DNA of 64,000 bases from Tianweitania sp. UT-5YL-CI-8 (GTDB lineage: Bacteria; Pseudomonadota; Alphaproteobacteria; Rhizobiales; Rhizobiaceae), in assembly GCF_030010215.1 (NCBI RefSeq), contig NZ_JASCRR010000004.1, forward strand, positions 1 to 64,000, read 5' to 3'. A model generated the notes under the pieces. The model saw only the letters and a list, made by a program, of their open reading frames with translations, was not told the origin of the DNA and did no database searches. Position numbers and translations under genes: made by a program. Below, piece by piece: positions 46,893 to 57,208 of the stretch (its first letter is position 1; each line of letters starts with the position of its first letter).

Positions 46893-47498
46893 TCAGGACG
46901 TTGCGCGAGGAACCAAGCCGGCCAGCTCCGGAAACTTCTCGTCGAAGCGTGCGCTCCAGCGCTTAAGCTTCGTCCTTCCCTTCTCCCACTTCCCGGCAAA
47001 ACGTATGTCGAGATAGCCAATTGCTGCGCGCAGCGCGATGTGGCCGGCGTGGATGGTCTTGGGCAGCTTCGGCGGGTTGGCAGCGAGCACATCCAGGGCG
47101 CGCTCGACCTTCGACCATTGCCTGTCGATCCAAGGCTGGTGGACGACCTCGGCAGGGCGGAAGCGCTGCTCATAGATGATTGCCAGAAGGCAATCGCAGA
47201 GCCCATCCGCCAACGCCTCCAGCTTTTCGGCCTCCAGCCTCTTTACGGCATTGCGCGGAAACAGCTTATTGCCAGAAACGCGATTGAGATGCTGGGTGAT
47301 GACGCGGCTGTCGAACACGGCGTCTCCCTCATCTGTCATAAACACCGGAATCTTGCCGAGCGGATTTGCGTTCAACAGCAATGGCGGTTCGGCGTTAGTG
47401 TCGACCACGACGGATTCGAAGGCGACACCAGCGTAAGTCGCCGCCATGCGCACCTTGGCGCTGTAGGGCGAAGCGTTGGCGTAAAAAATCTGCGGCAT
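46893..47498 (-). CDS. Glutathione S-transferase family protein
   Basis: 201 residues from ATG 47498. QIFYANASPYSAKVRMAATY is the thioredoxin-fold start with the catalytic-region SPY, LGKIPVFMTDEGDAVFDSRV binds glutathione, and the helical domain has ALRAAIGYLDIRFAG. An in-frame ATG at 47519 is possible, but AAGGAG lies just before 47498. Substrate unknown. Confidence 0.9.
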   Translation of the reverse strand: MPQIFYANASPYSAKVRMAATYAGVAFESVVVDTNAEPPLLLNANPLGKIPVFMTDEGDAVFDSRVITQHLNRVSGNKLFPRNAVKRLEAEKLEALADGLCDCLLAIIYEQRFRPAEVVHQPWIDRQWSKVERALDVLAANPPKLPKTIHAGHIALRAAIGYLDIRFAGKWEKGRTKLKRWSARFDEKFPELAGLVPRATS

Positions 47499-47537
47499 GA
47501 AAATCTCCTTTGCGCGCATCTCGGCGCCGTAACAAAT

Positions 47538-48254
47538 CTATCCGCGCATTGGCGGCATGATCACCTGCGCAGCGCGACACGCACGCGCATCGACATCAGG
47601 ACAAGGCCTGTAGTGGAGATCCTTTGTCATGCAGATCCGGACTTCGCGCAGATAGCGCCGGTCGCAGGTCACCGCCAAGCCCTCGCGCGGCATGCCGGGA
47701 TTGGCTTTGAGGAATGCCGCCTCTGCAGAAGCAGGCGACACGGTCAAATGGCGATCGACGCGTCCATACTCTTGCGGGATCGCTACCCTCCTGCGCGCCT
47801 GTCTCAGCACCCGAAAATAATCGTCCTGCTCAAGCCCCGAGCAGGAACCGTGCTTGCGCCACTGATGCCGGATAAGCCCGGCAGACGGCATGATGTCGTA
47901 GAGCCCTCGGAGCATAGCCTGGTCGACATCTCGTTCGGCGGTCCCGCAATTCTCGGGATAGCCGCGCTCGAATTGTGGCCAGAGCCCATGGACGACGAAG
48001 GCGTAGGGACGACCGCCCTCGCATTGCTGGCGGTTGGCATCCTTGCCTTCCGCCTCGCAATAGCTCGGCGACCAGGACAGCGACAGCACGTAGAAGTCAA
48101 AACCGGCACCTATCGGCAAAGCAGAAGAAGTGGCGACATCCGGCTTTCGCGGCTCGCCCTTGGCTTCCTGCTCAGGTGAACAGCCGGAGGTTGCAAACAG
48201 AGCGGCGGCCATCAGGCCGCCGGCTAAAAGCTTTCTCACATCGGTTCGCCGCAT
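47538..48254 (-). CDS. RNase T2 family ribonuclease, lipoprotein
   Basis: 238 residues. The N-terminal signal ends with lipobox ATSGC. Both T2 catalytic motifs are present: CAS I FVVHGLWPQFERG and CAS II RHQWRKHGSCSG, each with the catalytic His. Several Cys residues (YCEAEG, GYPENCG, VTCDRR, RPCPDVDARAC) could form disulfides. It should degrade RNA in the periplasm or outside the cell, perhaps to scavenge phosphate and nucleosides (inference). Confidence 0.92.
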   Translation of the reverse strand: MRRTDVRKLLAGGLMAAALFATSGCSPEQEAKGEPRKPDVATSSALPIGAGFDFYVLSLSWSPSYCEAEGKDANRQQCEGGRPYAFVVHGLWPQFERGYPENCGTAERDVDQAMLRGLYDIMPSAGLIRHQWRKHGSCSGLEQDDYFRVLRQARRRVAIPQEYGRVDRHLTVSPASAEAAFLKANPGMPREGLAVTCDRRYLREVRICMTKDLHYRPCPDVDARACRAAQVIMPPMRG

Positions 48255-48265
48255 GGCGCTTTCGG

Positions 48266-48709
48266 TCAGCGCAGGACGCGGCAGCCGCCATTATAGACGA
48301 ACCAGCGGTCGAAGCCCGACACGCAAAATTCGACATTGTCGCCGATGCTGGCAAAGCCTTGGCCTTCCTCGACGAGATACCAGACCTGGCGGCCCTGGCC
48401 ATCGGACAGCAGAGCAGTCGCCGCGCAATAGCGCCGGCCGATTGGCCGATCCTCATGCGCAGGCAGATAGCGTGTCTCGGAAATGTTCTGAAAACTATCG
48501 ATGCCGACCTGCGGCAGGTTCGGCACGTGGCGCACCTGATAGGCAAATCGCTTGGTTATGAGACTAAGCACGCCGGGATGCGCACAGATACCTGAATCGG
48601 TATAAGCAGGCTGCTGCTGGAAATCGGCAGCTTTGGTGGTCTGTGTTGCCGCCAACGGCGTGGCGAGAGCTACAAGCGCTGCCAGAATTGATTTTGCGAC
48701 GCGACTCAT
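48266..48709 (-). CDS. Secreted hypothetical protein with conserved Cys residues
   Basis: 147 residues from ATG 48709, with GGAGG five bases upstream. The signal peptide MSRVAKSILAALVALATPLA is followed by ATQTTKA. The mature part contains CAHPGVLSLITKRFAYQVRH, RPIGRRYCAATALLSDGQGR, VWYLVEEGQGF and ISDNVEFCVSG-like elements; four Cys may pair. It resembles small periplasmic proteins of unknown function common in rhizobia. It precedes the RNase T2 gene by 11 bases, so the two are probably co-transcribed. Confidence 0.75.
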   Translation of the reverse strand: MSRVAKSILAALVALATPLAATQTTKAADFQQQPAYTDSGICAHPGVLSLITKRFAYQVRHVPNLPQVGIDSFQNISETRYLPAHEDRPIGRRYCAATALLSDGQGRQVWYLVEEGQGFASIGDNVEFCVSGFDRWFVYNGGCRVLR

Positions 48710-48762
48710 CATGCCTCCAAAGACCGGTACAGAATTCACTTTGCTGAATAGGCGGCGCGCGG

Positions 48763-49623
48763 TCAAGCTGGTGCGGCCTCACCCGCCAGCCACGACACCG
48801 TCCATTCCGCTCCCGGTCCCTCAGCCAACGCCTGTTCGAGGACAGGCGCCATCAGCGCCAGTTCGCTTTCGAGGGTGAAGGGCGGGTTGATTACGATCAG
48901 GCCGGTGCCGTCCAGGCGCGGTTCGCTCGACGGTTTCCGGACATGAAAAGCGAAATCGAGGATCCGCGGAATGCCAGCGTTCTCAAGCTCGCCCCGAAAC
49001 GCCGCCACGGCCTTTCTGTCCTTGATCGGATACCACAGAACATAGGTGCCGCCGGGCCAGCGCCGATAAGCCTTGGCCACGGCCTCGACGAGGCGGGCAA
49101 ACTCGCCCGCCTTCTCGAAGGGCGGATCGATCAGCACAAGCCCGCGCTTCTCCTTCGGCGGCAAATGCGCACCGGGCGCAAGCCAGCCGTCGAGATGGAT
49201 CACCCGGACTTGGTAATCGCCTTGGAAAACCTCGCCGAGCCGTTCAGCATCCTCGGGGTGAAGCTCGATAGCCGAAAGCCTGTCCTGCGGTCTGAGAAGA
49301 TGGCGCACCACAAGGGGAGAACCTGGGTAATGCAGCAGCCGACCGTCGGGGTTGGCAGCTCGAACGGCATCCAGATAGGGCTGCAACAGCTCAGCCGCCG
49401 CCTTCGGCAGTTTCGCCTCCAGAAGCCTGGCGATACCGCCTTTCCACTCGCCCGTCTTGCCGGCTTGCTCCGAAGCCAGATCGTAAAGACCTATGCCGGC
49501 ATGGGTATCGATCACGCGGAAGGCTTTTTCCTTGAGCTTGAGATACTCCACGATGCGGGCAAGCACGGCATGCTTGACGACATCGGCGAAATTCCCGGCA
49601 TGGTAGGCGTGACGATAGTTCAT
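48763..49623 (-). CDS. rlmJ: 23S rRNA (adenine(2030)-N6)-methyltransferase RlmJ
   Basis: 286 residues. MNYRHAYHAGNFADVVKHAV is the unmistakable RlmJ start. AFRVIDTHAGIGLYDL is the SAM motif, YPGSPLVVRHLLRPQDRL follows, and GLVLIDPPFEKAGEF is the catalytic DPPF/Y motif of N6-adenine methyltransferases. The ATG overlaps the stop of the upstream gene (ATGA, 49620-49623). Confidence 0.94.
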   Translation of the reverse strand: MNYRHAYHAGNFADVVKHAVLARIVEYLKLKEKAFRVIDTHAGIGLYDLASEQAGKTGEWKGGIARLLEAKLPKAAAELLQPYLDAVRAANPDGRLLHYPGSPLVVRHLLRPQDRLSAIELHPEDAERLGEVFQGDYQVRVIHLDGWLAPGAHLPPKEKRGLVLIDPPFEKAGEFARLVEAVAKAYRRWPGGTYVLWYPIKDRKAVAAFRGELENAGIPRILDFAFHVRKPSSEPRLDGTGLIVINPPFTLESELALMAPVLEQALAEGPGAEWTVSWLAGEAAPA

Positions 49624-50237
49624 GGCTGCGTCCCGCCCCTGCCCCAGCGCGGCTTGGGCGCCGCAGGCGGTGGCGCCTTGTCGCGCCGGCGGCCGATCCG
49701 CCAGGCTGCGACAAGCCCGAAGAAGCCGATACCCGCCATTGCCAGGCCAATACGGCGCGCATCGCTGCGCGAGGTAACGGCCTTGGAGCGTAGCACCAGG
49801 TCGACCTGCTGGATGTCGACACCCTCCGCGTCACCTTCCCCAACCGTAAAGACATAAGTCCCAGGGGCTTCGTCCTCGATGATACCGGCCTCGTCGCGAA
49901 ATATCCTTTCAGGGTTTTGCGGGCTGGTCTCGCGCGGCGTCGCATCTGTAAAGCGCAGTTTCTCGGCAAGAACGGTGCGCCCGTCCTGCGCGGCGGTCAG
50001 CGTCAGCGTCGTCTGCTGGGCAGGAGCTGCCGGTGGCGTCAGAGCCGTGACATCGACCATGACGCGGACCGGAAAGTCCTGCTGGCGCAACGTTACCGTG
50101 ACGGGTTCGAACGATCCGCCAGCGTCTTGAACGCGCCAAGCACCCAACTGCTCGCCAAGAAGCCGTTCGGCAGCCCATGGATAGGCCACGCCGATAGCCA
50201 GCCCAATCACGAGGACGACAAGAAAAAACAACCGCAT
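49620..50237 (-). CDS. Conserved hypothetical protein with two membrane anchors
   Basis: 205 residues. An N-terminal membrane segment (FFLVVLVIGLAIGVAYPW) is followed by a periplasmic beta-rich domain of about 130 residues (VTVTLRQQDFPVRVMVDVTA and GTYVFTVGEGDAEGVDIQQV) and a second membrane segment (IGLAMAGIGFFGLVAAWRIG). The C-terminal tail is basic and Pro-rich. No function is recognised. It is translationally coupled to rlmJ. Confidence 0.75.
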   Translation of the reverse strand: MRLFFLVVLVIGLAIGVAYPWAAERLLGEQLGAWRVQDAGGSFEPVTVTLRQQDFPVRVMVDVTALTPPAAPAQQTTLTLTAAQDGRTVLAEKLRFTDATPRETSPQNPERIFRDEAGIIEDEAPGTYVFTVGEGDAEGVDIQQVDLVLRSKAVTSRSDARRIGLAMAGIGFFGLVAAWRIGRRRDKAPPPAAPKPRWGRGGTQP

Positions 50238-50249
50238 CTATTTGGCTTT

Positions 50250-50699
50250 CTACGCCTTGCGTTCCCAGCGCCGATCCGGCGTCTGCTGCCAATAAGTGAC
50301 CTCGTGGCCCGCCGACTTCATCGTCTTCCAATGGTCGCGCGCCGCTTGAAGTTGCATGGCATCGTGACCGTCGAACAGAAAGACGGCGCGCTGATAGGAC
50401 GTTAGATCGGGCGGAGAAGCCCCATCGACCATGAAGCGGATTTCAGCGCCGTTTGCATTGCCTTGCCCGGTCGTCAGAACGACTGGCTGGTCCTCGGCAT
50501 GGGGCTCATGTTCAGGCCCGTGGGCAAGAAACGAATCGTCGCGATAGGTCCAGAGATGGCTGTCGATGGCGGCGCGCCGTTCATCCGACCCTGTCTGCAC
50601 CACGACCTTCCAGCCACGCTGCAGGCTGCGCTCCAGCAGGCCGGGAAGCGCATCCTCCAGGGTCGATTCGGTGAGGTGATAGAACAGCACTTCGGCCAA
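50250..50699 (-). CDS. holC: DNA polymerase III subunit chi
   Basis: 149 residues. The start is TTG 50699, giving MAEVLFYHLTESTLEDALPG, the normal HolC N-terminus; GAGGG in the end of pepA serves as ribosome binding site. WKVVVQTGSDERRAAIDSHL, WTYRDDSFLAHGP and RAVFLFDGHDA are also family blocks. HolC links the clamp loader to SSB. It lies five bases after pepA; the frame runs on upstream but that part belongs to pepA in another frame. Confidence 0.9.
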   Translation of the reverse strand: MAEVLFYHLTESTLEDALPGLLERSLQRGWKVVVQTGSDERRAAIDSHLWTYRDDSFLAHGPEHEPHAEDQPVVLTTGQGNANGAEIRFMVDGASPPDLTSYQRAVFLFDGHDAMQLQAARDHWKTMKSAGHEVTYWQQTPDRRWERKA

Positions 50700-50704
50700 T
50701 GGCC

Positions 50705-52198
50705 TCAGCCCTCGTAGTTGTCGCGGACCAGCCGGTCGAGCAGGCGGACGCCGAAGCCGGAGCCCCAGGACTGGTTGATCTCGTTGGCAGGCGAGCCCAT
50801 CGCGGTGCCTGCGACGTCGAGATGCGCCCAAGGCGTTTCCTTGACGAAGCGCTGCAGGAACTGCGCGGCCGTGATCGATCCGCCATAACGGCCGCCAATG
50901 TTTTTCATGTCGGCATTCTTGGAATCGATCAGTTTGTCGTACTCGGCACCCATAGGCATGCGCCATAGTTTTTCCTGGGTGGCAAGGCCAGCCGCGGTGA
51001 GCTTTTCAGCAAGATCGTCATTGTTGGAGAACAGGCCGGCATGGCTCTGGCCAAGCGCCACAAGGATAGCGCCGGTCAGCGTCGCGAGATTGACCATGAA
51101 GCGCGGCTCGAAACGCTCATTGCAGTACCAAAGCGCATCGGCGAGCACCAGACGGCCTTCGGCGTCGGTGTTCAGCACCTCGATGGTCTGGCCGGACATG
51201 GAGGTGACGATGTCGCCGGGCCGCTGAGCATTGCCATCGACCATGTTCTCGACCAGGCCGATGATCCCGACCGCATTGACCTTGGCCTTACGGGCGGCCA
51301 GCGCATGCATCAGGCCAGCGACGGCGGCAGCTCCGCCCATATCGCCCTTCATGTCTTCCATGCCGGCGGCCGGCTTGATCGAAACGCCGCCGGAATCGAA
51401 CACGACGCCCTTGCCGACGAAAGCGACGGGCTTGTCCTTGCCCTTGCCGCCGTTCCATTGCGCCACAACGAGACGGGGCGGACGCACGGAGCCTTGCGCG
51501 ACGCCCAGAAGCGCGCCCATGCCAAGCTTCTTCATGTCCTTCTCGGTCAGGACCTCGACCTTGACGCCGAGCTTTTCGAGCTTCTCGAGCTGCGCGGTGA
51601 ATTCCAGCGTGCCCAGGATGTTGGCGGGCTCGTTGACAAGGTCGCGTGCGAACAGGACGCCGTCCACGACGGCCTCGGCCGTGGCGAAAGCCTTCTTCGC
51701 GGCTGAGGGGTCGGCGCAGAGGATCGTGACCTTTGCAGGTTTTTTGGCCTCTTCGGCGTCGTCATCGCCCTTCTTGGTTTTGTATTTGTCGAAGCTGTAG
51801 CTGCGCAGCAGAATGCCCGACGCGACGGAAGCAGCGGCAGCCGCGTCGATCTCTGTTTCCGGCAGGTCGAGCACGACTGTCACTTCGGCCGATTTGCGCA
51901 GCTGTGCGGCGACCGTGCCGCCAATCTTGAGCCAGGCGTTTTCATCGAGTGCTGAGGACTTTCCGGTGCCGAGTGCCACCAACCGGTCCAGGCCCAAGCC
52001 TTCCGGCGCCAGAATCTCGACGCTGCTACCAGACTTGCCGGTGAAGCCCGAAACCTTGGCCGCGCGTTCGATGACACCAGCCGGATCGCAGGCCCTGCCC
52101 GCTTCGCCCACGGCTCCGCCATCGGCGGCGAGCACGAATATGCTCCCCTTGGACGGGACGGCGAGTTTGGCAAAGGTTAGGGATGGTGATGTGGCCAT
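50705..52198 (-). CDS. pepA: Leucyl aminopeptidase (M17)
   Basis: 497 residues. The catalytic domain shows [40 protein letters not shown] and the family signature [14 protein letters not shown]. The metal ligands and the Arg in EGRL are intact. It removes N-terminal residues from peptides in the cytoplasm; in some bacteria PepA also binds DNA. The pepA-holC pairing is common in proteobacteria. It is divergent from lptF. Confidence 0.96.
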   Translation of the reverse strand: MATSPSLTFAKLAVPSKGSIFVLAADGGAVGEAGRACDPAGVIERAAKVSGFTGKSGSSVEILAPEGLGLDRLVALGTGKSSALDENAWLKIGGTVAAQLRKSAEVTVVLDLPETEIDAAAAASVASGILLRSYSFDKYKTKKGDDDAEEAKKPAKVTILCADPSAAKKAFATAEAVVDGVLFARDLVNEPANILGTLEFTAQLEKLEKLGVKVEVLTEKDMKKLGMGALLGVAQGSVRPPRLVVAQWNGGKGKDKPVAFVGKGVVFDSGGVSIKPAAGMEDMKGDMGGAAAVAGLMHALAARKAKVNAVGIIGLVENMVDGNAQRPGDIVTSMSGQTIEVLNTDAEGRLVLADALWYCNERFEPRFMVNLATLTGAILVALGQSHAGLFSNNDDLAEKLTAAGLATQEKLWRMPMGAEYDKLIDSKNADMKNIGGRYGGSITAAQFLQRFVKETPWAHLDVAGTAMGSPANEINQSWGSGFGVRLLDRLVRDNYEG

Positions 52199-52533
52199 AA
52201 GATCCTGCTTTCGGGTGTTTTGGCGTAAAGGCTTGTTTTGGTGGTTTTATGCCCTTTGGCAAGGTCGCGACAAGGCCCGTACATACTGTTAAGATCAGTT
52301 GACGACCGTTGCCCAGGATCAACAGTCCCTGTTTTTTGCGTTAACCATCTCTCTTTGGCCTTTGTTATCCATTACAAGCGACACTCCGCCTCACCGCAGG
52401 AGCTCAATTGGAATGGCCGGTGCGGGCCGTGATTTTGATTGCCGGAGTATACGGGCCTGGACGCATTTCATTCGATAGTGCCGCTTGACCCAAAAATCAG
52501 GGCGGACTGGGACAGACGGAATCCTCGCGGTAT
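52199..52533. other. 335-base divergent intergenic region between pepA and lptF
   Basis: No gene, RNA motif or strong repeat was recognised here. It must hold the promoters of pepA (minus) and of the lptFG-lptD cluster (plus). TTGACC near 52483 could be a -35 box but no convincing -10 box stands at the right distance. Confidence 0.4.
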
Positions 52534-53721
52534 ATGAAAGTTCTCGAGAGCTACATACTGCGCCGCACGACCATTGTATTCGTCGCTGCGCTGTTCTGGA
52601 CGCTGGCCATCGTATGGACCACGCAGGTCCTGGCGCGAATCGATCTCGTCACGGATAGCGGGCAGTCGGCTCTCACCTTCTTCAAGGTCGCAAGCTACGT
52701 GCTACCGACCGTCATCCCCATTGTCGTGCCCTTTGCCATCGTCATCGGCGTCGCCCAGACCTTGAGCGCGATGAACACCGATTCCGAACTCGTGGTGATC
52801 AGCGCCGCCGGCGCGTCGCGCACGACGGTGGTGCGCCCAATTGTGATTCTGGCGGTGCTGGCGAGCTTCTTCTCGCTCTTCATCGGCAATATCGTCGAGC
52901 CTTATGCGCGGCTGCAGAACCGCGAACTCGTTGCCTCGGCCCGGGCCGACCTTATTTCGCTGCTGATCCAGGAAGGAACCTTCCGCAAGGTCGACAACGG
53001 CCTGTTCGTTCAGATCACCGAGCGCCTGCCAGATGGCGGGCTGGGCGGCGTTTTCGTCGCCGATTCCCGCGAGAAGAACATCGATCTCATCTACTACGCG
53101 AAGGAAGGCGCCTTTGTTGACAGGGACGGCCGGAAGATGCTGGTCATGAATGACGGCGTCATCCAGCGGAAGGCCCCCGGCGGCGAAGTCTCGGTGATCC
53201 GCTTCACGTCATATGCCTTCGACATGAGCGAATTCACCAATGCGGCCAATGAGATCACCATGTATCCCAAGGACCGCACGACCGGATATCTCCTTGATCC
53301 GCCATCTGACGACCGGATGTACCAGAAGGTTCCTCAGCAGTTCCGCGCGGAGCTCCACAGGAGATTCTCCGACTGGCTGTATCCCCTTGCTTTCGCTTTG
53401 ATTTCCATTGCCGTGGCAGGCGATGCGCGCTCTCATCGGGAAGCGCGGATCCATCCGATGCTGACGGCCATCATGGTGACGCTCGGCATACGCTGGCTCG
53501 GCTTTTTCGTGGCCAACGAATCCGAAACCCAAGCCTGGCTCATCTATGTCGTCTATGGCGTACCGATCGTCACGTCTCTGGTAGCGAGTTGGTTTATCAT
53601 CACCCATCGGACGCTTGAGATCCCCGCTTCGCTCACCAATCGTCTGGCCGATGCCTTCGCGGCAATCACCGGTCGCTTCGCAGGCTTGTTAGGCCGCAGG
53701 CCAAGAACGGGAGCGGCCTGA
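52534..53721 (+). CDS. lptF: LPS export permease LptF
   Basis: 395 residues with six membrane segments, three on each side of a periplasmic beta-jellyroll. MKVLESYILRRTTIVFVAAL starts the family fold; LIIGVAQTLSAMNTDSELVVI-like and ISAAGASRTTVVRPIVIL are the coupling region to LptB. It extracts LPS from the inner membrane with LptB2G. Its stop overlaps the lptG start (TGATG, 53719-53723). Confidence 0.94.
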   Translation: MKVLESYILRRTTIVFVAALFWTLAIVWTTQVLARIDLVTDSGQSALTFFKVASYVLPTVIPIVVPFAIVIGVAQTLSAMNTDSELVVISAAGASRTTVVRPIVILAVLASFFSLFIGNIVEPYARLQNRELVASARADLISLLIQEGTFRKVDNGLFVQITERLPDGGLGGVFVADSREKNIDLIYYAKEGAFVDRDGRKMLVMNDGVIQRKAPGGEVSVIRFTSYAFDMSEFTNAANEITMYPKDRTTGYLLDPPSDDRMYQKVPQQFRAELHRRFSDWLYPLAFALISIAVAGDARSHREARIHPMLTAIMVTLGIRWLGFFVANESETQAWLIYVVYGVPIVTSLVASWFIITHRTLEIPASLTNRLADAFAAITGRFAGLLGRRPRTGAA

Positions 53722-54806
53722 TGGGTTGGACGCTCGGCCGCTATTTCTTCATCCGCTATGCCGTCATCACGACGTGGTTCTTCCTCGGCATCTTCGCGTT
53801 GATATTCATCATCGACGTGACTGAGTTCGCAAGCCGCGCGTCCGGCATTCCAGGCTTCACCTTCCAGATCGCCTTGGCGGTCTCGGCGCTGCGCGTGCCA
53901 ATGATCATGCAGCAGACGGTGCCCTTCGTCGGGCTTTTCGCGGCAATGGCAACACTGGTGTCGCTGAACCGCCGCTATGAACTGGTGATCGCACGCGCGG
54001 CGGGCATATCGGCCTGGCAGTTCCTGACGCCGATCTGTATCGGGGCGATGCTGTTCGGCGTGTTTTCGATCACGGTGCTCAATCCCATCGCAGCGCACGG
54101 TTTTTCCCGGGCCGAGCTTCTCGAAACCGAACTGCGCAGCGGCAAGAGCAATCAGGTCGCCGCCGACGCCGTACCGTGGCTGAGGCAGAAGACCGACGGC
54201 CAGGACGTGATTATCGGCGCACGGGCGGTCCTGAACCAGGGGCTGACGCTTTCCGACGCCTCCTTTTTCTATCTCAATGACAACAAGGACATCGTGTTGC
54301 GCAAGGATGCGGCACGCGCGGTCCTTCAGGATGGGTATTGGGAATTGCGGCAGGTCAGAACCCTGCGCGACGGCCAGCAGGTCGAAACACAGGCAACGGA
54401 CCGCGTCAACACCAATCTAAAGCCTGAATTCGTGCAGGAACGGCTGGCGCGCCCGGAAACGATCCCATTCTTCCAATTGCCGGAGAAGATCGAGGTGGCG
54501 CGCTCCTTCGGACTGCGCGCAAACGCTTTTTCCATGCAATTCCATTCGCTTGTGGCGCTGCCCTTCCTTCTTGTCGCAATGACTCTCATTGCTGCAACAG
54601 TGTCGATGCGATTTGCCCGCATGGGGCAATCCGCGACAATGATTCTGGGTGGCATCGTCGCAGGCTTTCTGCTTTATGTCGTGTCGGTTCTCGTGAAGGC
54701 ATTCGGAAACGCGGGATTCGTGCCAACCTATATGGCGGCATGGTTTCCGGTTGTCGTAGCGATGTTCTTTGGAGTGACGTTCTTGCTTTATAAGGAAGAC
54801 GGCTAG
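53721..54806 (+). CDS. lptG: LPS export permease LptG
   Basis: 361 residues, same fold as LptF. MGWTLGRYFFIRYAVITTWF begins helix one; SLNRRYELVIARAAGISAWQ is the coupling helix and the C-terminal half has FSMQFHSLVALPFLLVAMTL. It pairs with LptF in the LptB2FG ABC transporter. It is followed directly by lptD. Confidence 0.95.
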   Translation: MGWTLGRYFFIRYAVITTWFFLGIFALIFIIDVTEFASRASGIPGFTFQIALAVSALRVPMIMQQTVPFVGLFAAMATLVSLNRRYELVIARAAGISAWQFLTPICIGAMLFGVFSITVLNPIAAHGFSRAELLETELRSGKSNQVAADAVPWLRQKTDGQDVIIGARAVLNQGLTLSDASFFYLNDNKDIVLRKDAARAVLQDGYWELRQVRTLRDGQQVETQATDRVNTNLKPEFVQERLARPETIPFFQLPEKIEVARSFGLRANAFSMQFHSLVALPFLLVAMTLIAATVSMRFARMGQSATMILGGIVAGFLLYVVSVLVKAFGNAGFVPTYMAAWFPVVVAMFFGVTFLLYKEDG

Positions 54807-54817
54807 TGAGGGGCGTA

Positions 54818-57208
54818 ATGGCTGGAAGCAGCAAGACGGGCCGGATGGCACGCCTTCTGGGCGCTAGCGCTCTCGCGTGCGTGTTCATGTATGCAGTGCC
54901 GGTGTCTGCGATCGCGCAGCAAGTACCGAGTCTCGCTGACCGGGTGCCATCTGATGCTCAGATGCTGCTGGAGGCGGACACGCTTGTCTATGACAACGAC
55001 AAGCAGACGGTTACCGCCGTTGGCGGCGTGCAGATCGAATATGGCGGCAATCGCCTGGTCGCGCAGCGCGTGGTCTATGACCGCAATACATCGCGCGTGG
55101 TTGCCACTGGTGGCGTCGAACTCATCAACAGCGATGGGACCAAGGTTTATTCCGACCATATCGACATCACCGACGACTTCGCCGATGGTTTCGTCAACGC
55201 GCTGCGGCTGGAAACGGTCGACAAGACCTACTTCTCGGCGGAAAGCGGCGAACGCCGCGGCGGCATGCTGACGACGTTCAACAACGGCGTCTATACGGCC
55301 TGCGAACCCTGCGAGGACAACCCGGACCGTGCACCGATCTGGCAGATCAAGGCCAAGAAGATCATCTGGAACGGACAGACCAAGACGGTCCGCTTCGAGC
55401 AGTCTCGTTTCGAGTTCTTCGGCTTTCCCCTCGCCTTTCTGCCGGCGTTCGAGATTGCCGACCCCACGGTCAAGCGCAAGTCCGGCTTCTTGTCGCCTAG
55501 CATCGCCCACGATTCCAAGCTCGGATACAGCGTTGCAGTACCGTATTACCTCGCATTGGCGCCGACCTACGACCTGACGCTGACGGGTCGCGGCTATACC
55601 AAGCAGGGCTTCCTCGCTGAGGCCGAATGGCGTCAGCAGTTCAACAACGGCCAATATTCGCTGAAGACGGCCGGCATCTACCAGCTGAATCCCGACGAGT
55701 TTAAAGCAAATCGCGTCAATAGCGGTCCCGCTGGCGATCCGAACGAATTTCGCGGCATGATCGGAACCAAGGGCAGGTTCGAGATCAACCCTCGCTGGGC
55801 TTTCGGCTGGGACGTGATGCTCCAGACCGACAAGAATTTTTCGAGCACTTATGACATAGTCGGCTTCACCGGTACGCAGACCTCACAGGTCTACCTGACC
55901 GGCTTGAACGACAGGAATTATTTCGACCTGAGAATGATGAAGTTCCAGGTGCAGGAAGACGTTTTCGATTCCAGCCCGAACGCCCGCAATCCGAAGCAGC
56001 CCTGGGTTCTGCCGTCGTTCGACTATGCCTACATTCCCGATGAGCCGGTCGCCGGCGGTCAGTTGTCGGTCGACATGAATGCCCGGTTCCTGCGCCGCGA
56101 TAATCTGGATGCTTTCAACTACCTTGGAAGCACCGAGAGACGGCGTGGCACTCCGCTCGTGCGTGGCATTGAGGGCACCTCCCAGCGCGTGACGGCTGAG
56201 GCCGAATGGAAGCGTAATTTCATCACCGATGGCGGTCTGGTCATTACCCCCCTCCTCGCCTTCCAGGCCGAGGGTGGCGGCGCTGATATGTCTGCGGATT
56301 CGGTTGATGCTATCAATCAGATGGCCACGGATCTCGGCGTCTCTTCCGACGTTCGCTCTTCCTGGTTCCGCTACATGGCAACGGCTGGGCTGGAGCTGCG
56401 GTGGCCGGTGCTGTTTTCCGCGACCAGTTCGTCCCACATCATCGAGCCGATGGTGCAGGTTTTCGCGCGGCCCAACGAGCAATATGTCGGCGGGCTCGGC
56501 TTGCCTAATGAAGACGCGCAGAGCTTTGTGTTTGACGCATCGACGCTGTTCGAACGCGACAAGTTCTCCGGTTACGACCGGATGGAGGGCGGTTCGCGCG
56601 CCAATGTCGGCTTCCGTTATTCGGGAACCTATGACAATGGCTGGTCCACTAACGCTCTCTTCGGTCAGTCCTATGCGTTGGGCGGGCAGAACTCCTTCGC
56701 CACGCCTGATCTGGTCAATGTCGGCGCCTATTCCGGCCTCGAAACAAACACCTCGGATTTTGTCGCGCTTGCCGGCTTCGCCAGCCCGATCGGACTATCC
56801 GGTTCGCTCAGCGGACGCTTCGACGAACAGACATTCGAAATGCGCCGTACCGAAGTGAAGCTGGGCTACAGCGATCCAAGCCTATCGCTCACCGGCAAAT
56901 ACGCGTTCATTCAGGCGCAACCGCTTTATGGATTTAGCGAGGACCGTCACGAGGTCACCGGCACGGCGGCACTACGGCTGCACGAAAACTGGCGCGTCTT
57001 CGGATCGGCAACCTACGACATAGAACACGAGATCCCTGTGCGCAGCCGCCTCGGCTTTGCTTATGACGACGAGTGTTTCACCTATCTTATGGCTGTGAGC
57101 CGCTCTGAGAAGCAAAACAACGACGTGGAGACCAAGGTCAGCTTCAACATCACGTTCCGCACGCTTGGCGATTTCGGCTCCGGAACGGTCAACAGCCTGG
57201 CACCTTGA
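54818..57208 (+). CDS. lptD: LPS-assembly protein LptD
   Basis: 796 residues from ATG 54818, with GAGGGG five bases upstream; GTG 54806 in frame overlaps the lptG stop. After a signal peptide ending SAIAQQ comes the LptA-like OstA domain (MLLEADTLVYDNDKQTVTAV and GVQIEYGGNRLVAQRVVYD). The large beta-barrel fills the remainder. Paired Cys residues (TACEPCEDN and later DDECFTY) allow the disulfides needed for barrel-jellyroll orientation. It inserts LPS into the outer leaflet. Confidence 0.95.
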   Translation: MAGSSKTGRMARLLGASALACVFMYAVPVSAIAQQVPSLADRVPSDAQMLLEADTLVYDNDKQTVTAVGGVQIEYGGNRLVAQRVVYDRNTSRVVATGGVELINSDGTKVYSDHIDITDDFADGFVNALRLETVDKTYFSAESGERRGGMLTTFNNGVYTACEPCEDNPDRAPIWQIKAKKIIWNGQTKTVRFEQSRFEFFGFPLAFLPAFEIADPTVKRKSGFLSPSIAHDSKLGYSVAVPYYLALAPTYDLTLTGRGYTKQGFLAEAEWRQQFNNGQYSLKTAGIYQLNPDEFKANRVNSGPAGDPNEFRGMIGTKGRFEINPRWAFGWDVMLQTDKNFSSTYDIVGFTGTQTSQVYLTGLNDRNYFDLRMMKFQVQEDVFDSSPNARNPKQPWVLPSFDYAYIPDEPVAGGQLSVDMNARFLRRDNLDAFNYLGSTERRRGTPLVRGIEGTSQRVTAEAEWKRNFITDGGLVITPLLAFQAEGGGADMSADSVDAINQMATDLGVSSDVRSSWFRYMATAGLELRWPVLFSATSSSHIIEPMVQVFARPNEQYVGGLGLPNEDAQSFVFDASTLFERDKFSGYDRMEGGSRANVGFRYSGTYDNGWSTNALFGQSYALGGQNSFATPDLVNVGAYSGLETNTSDFVALAGFASPIGLSGSLSGRFDEQTFEMRRTEVKLGYSDPSLSLTGKYAFIQAQPLYGFSEDRHEVTGTAALRLHENWRVFGSATYDIEHEIPVRSRLGFAYDDECFTYLMAVSRSEKQNNDVETKVSFNITFRTLGDFGSGTVNSLAP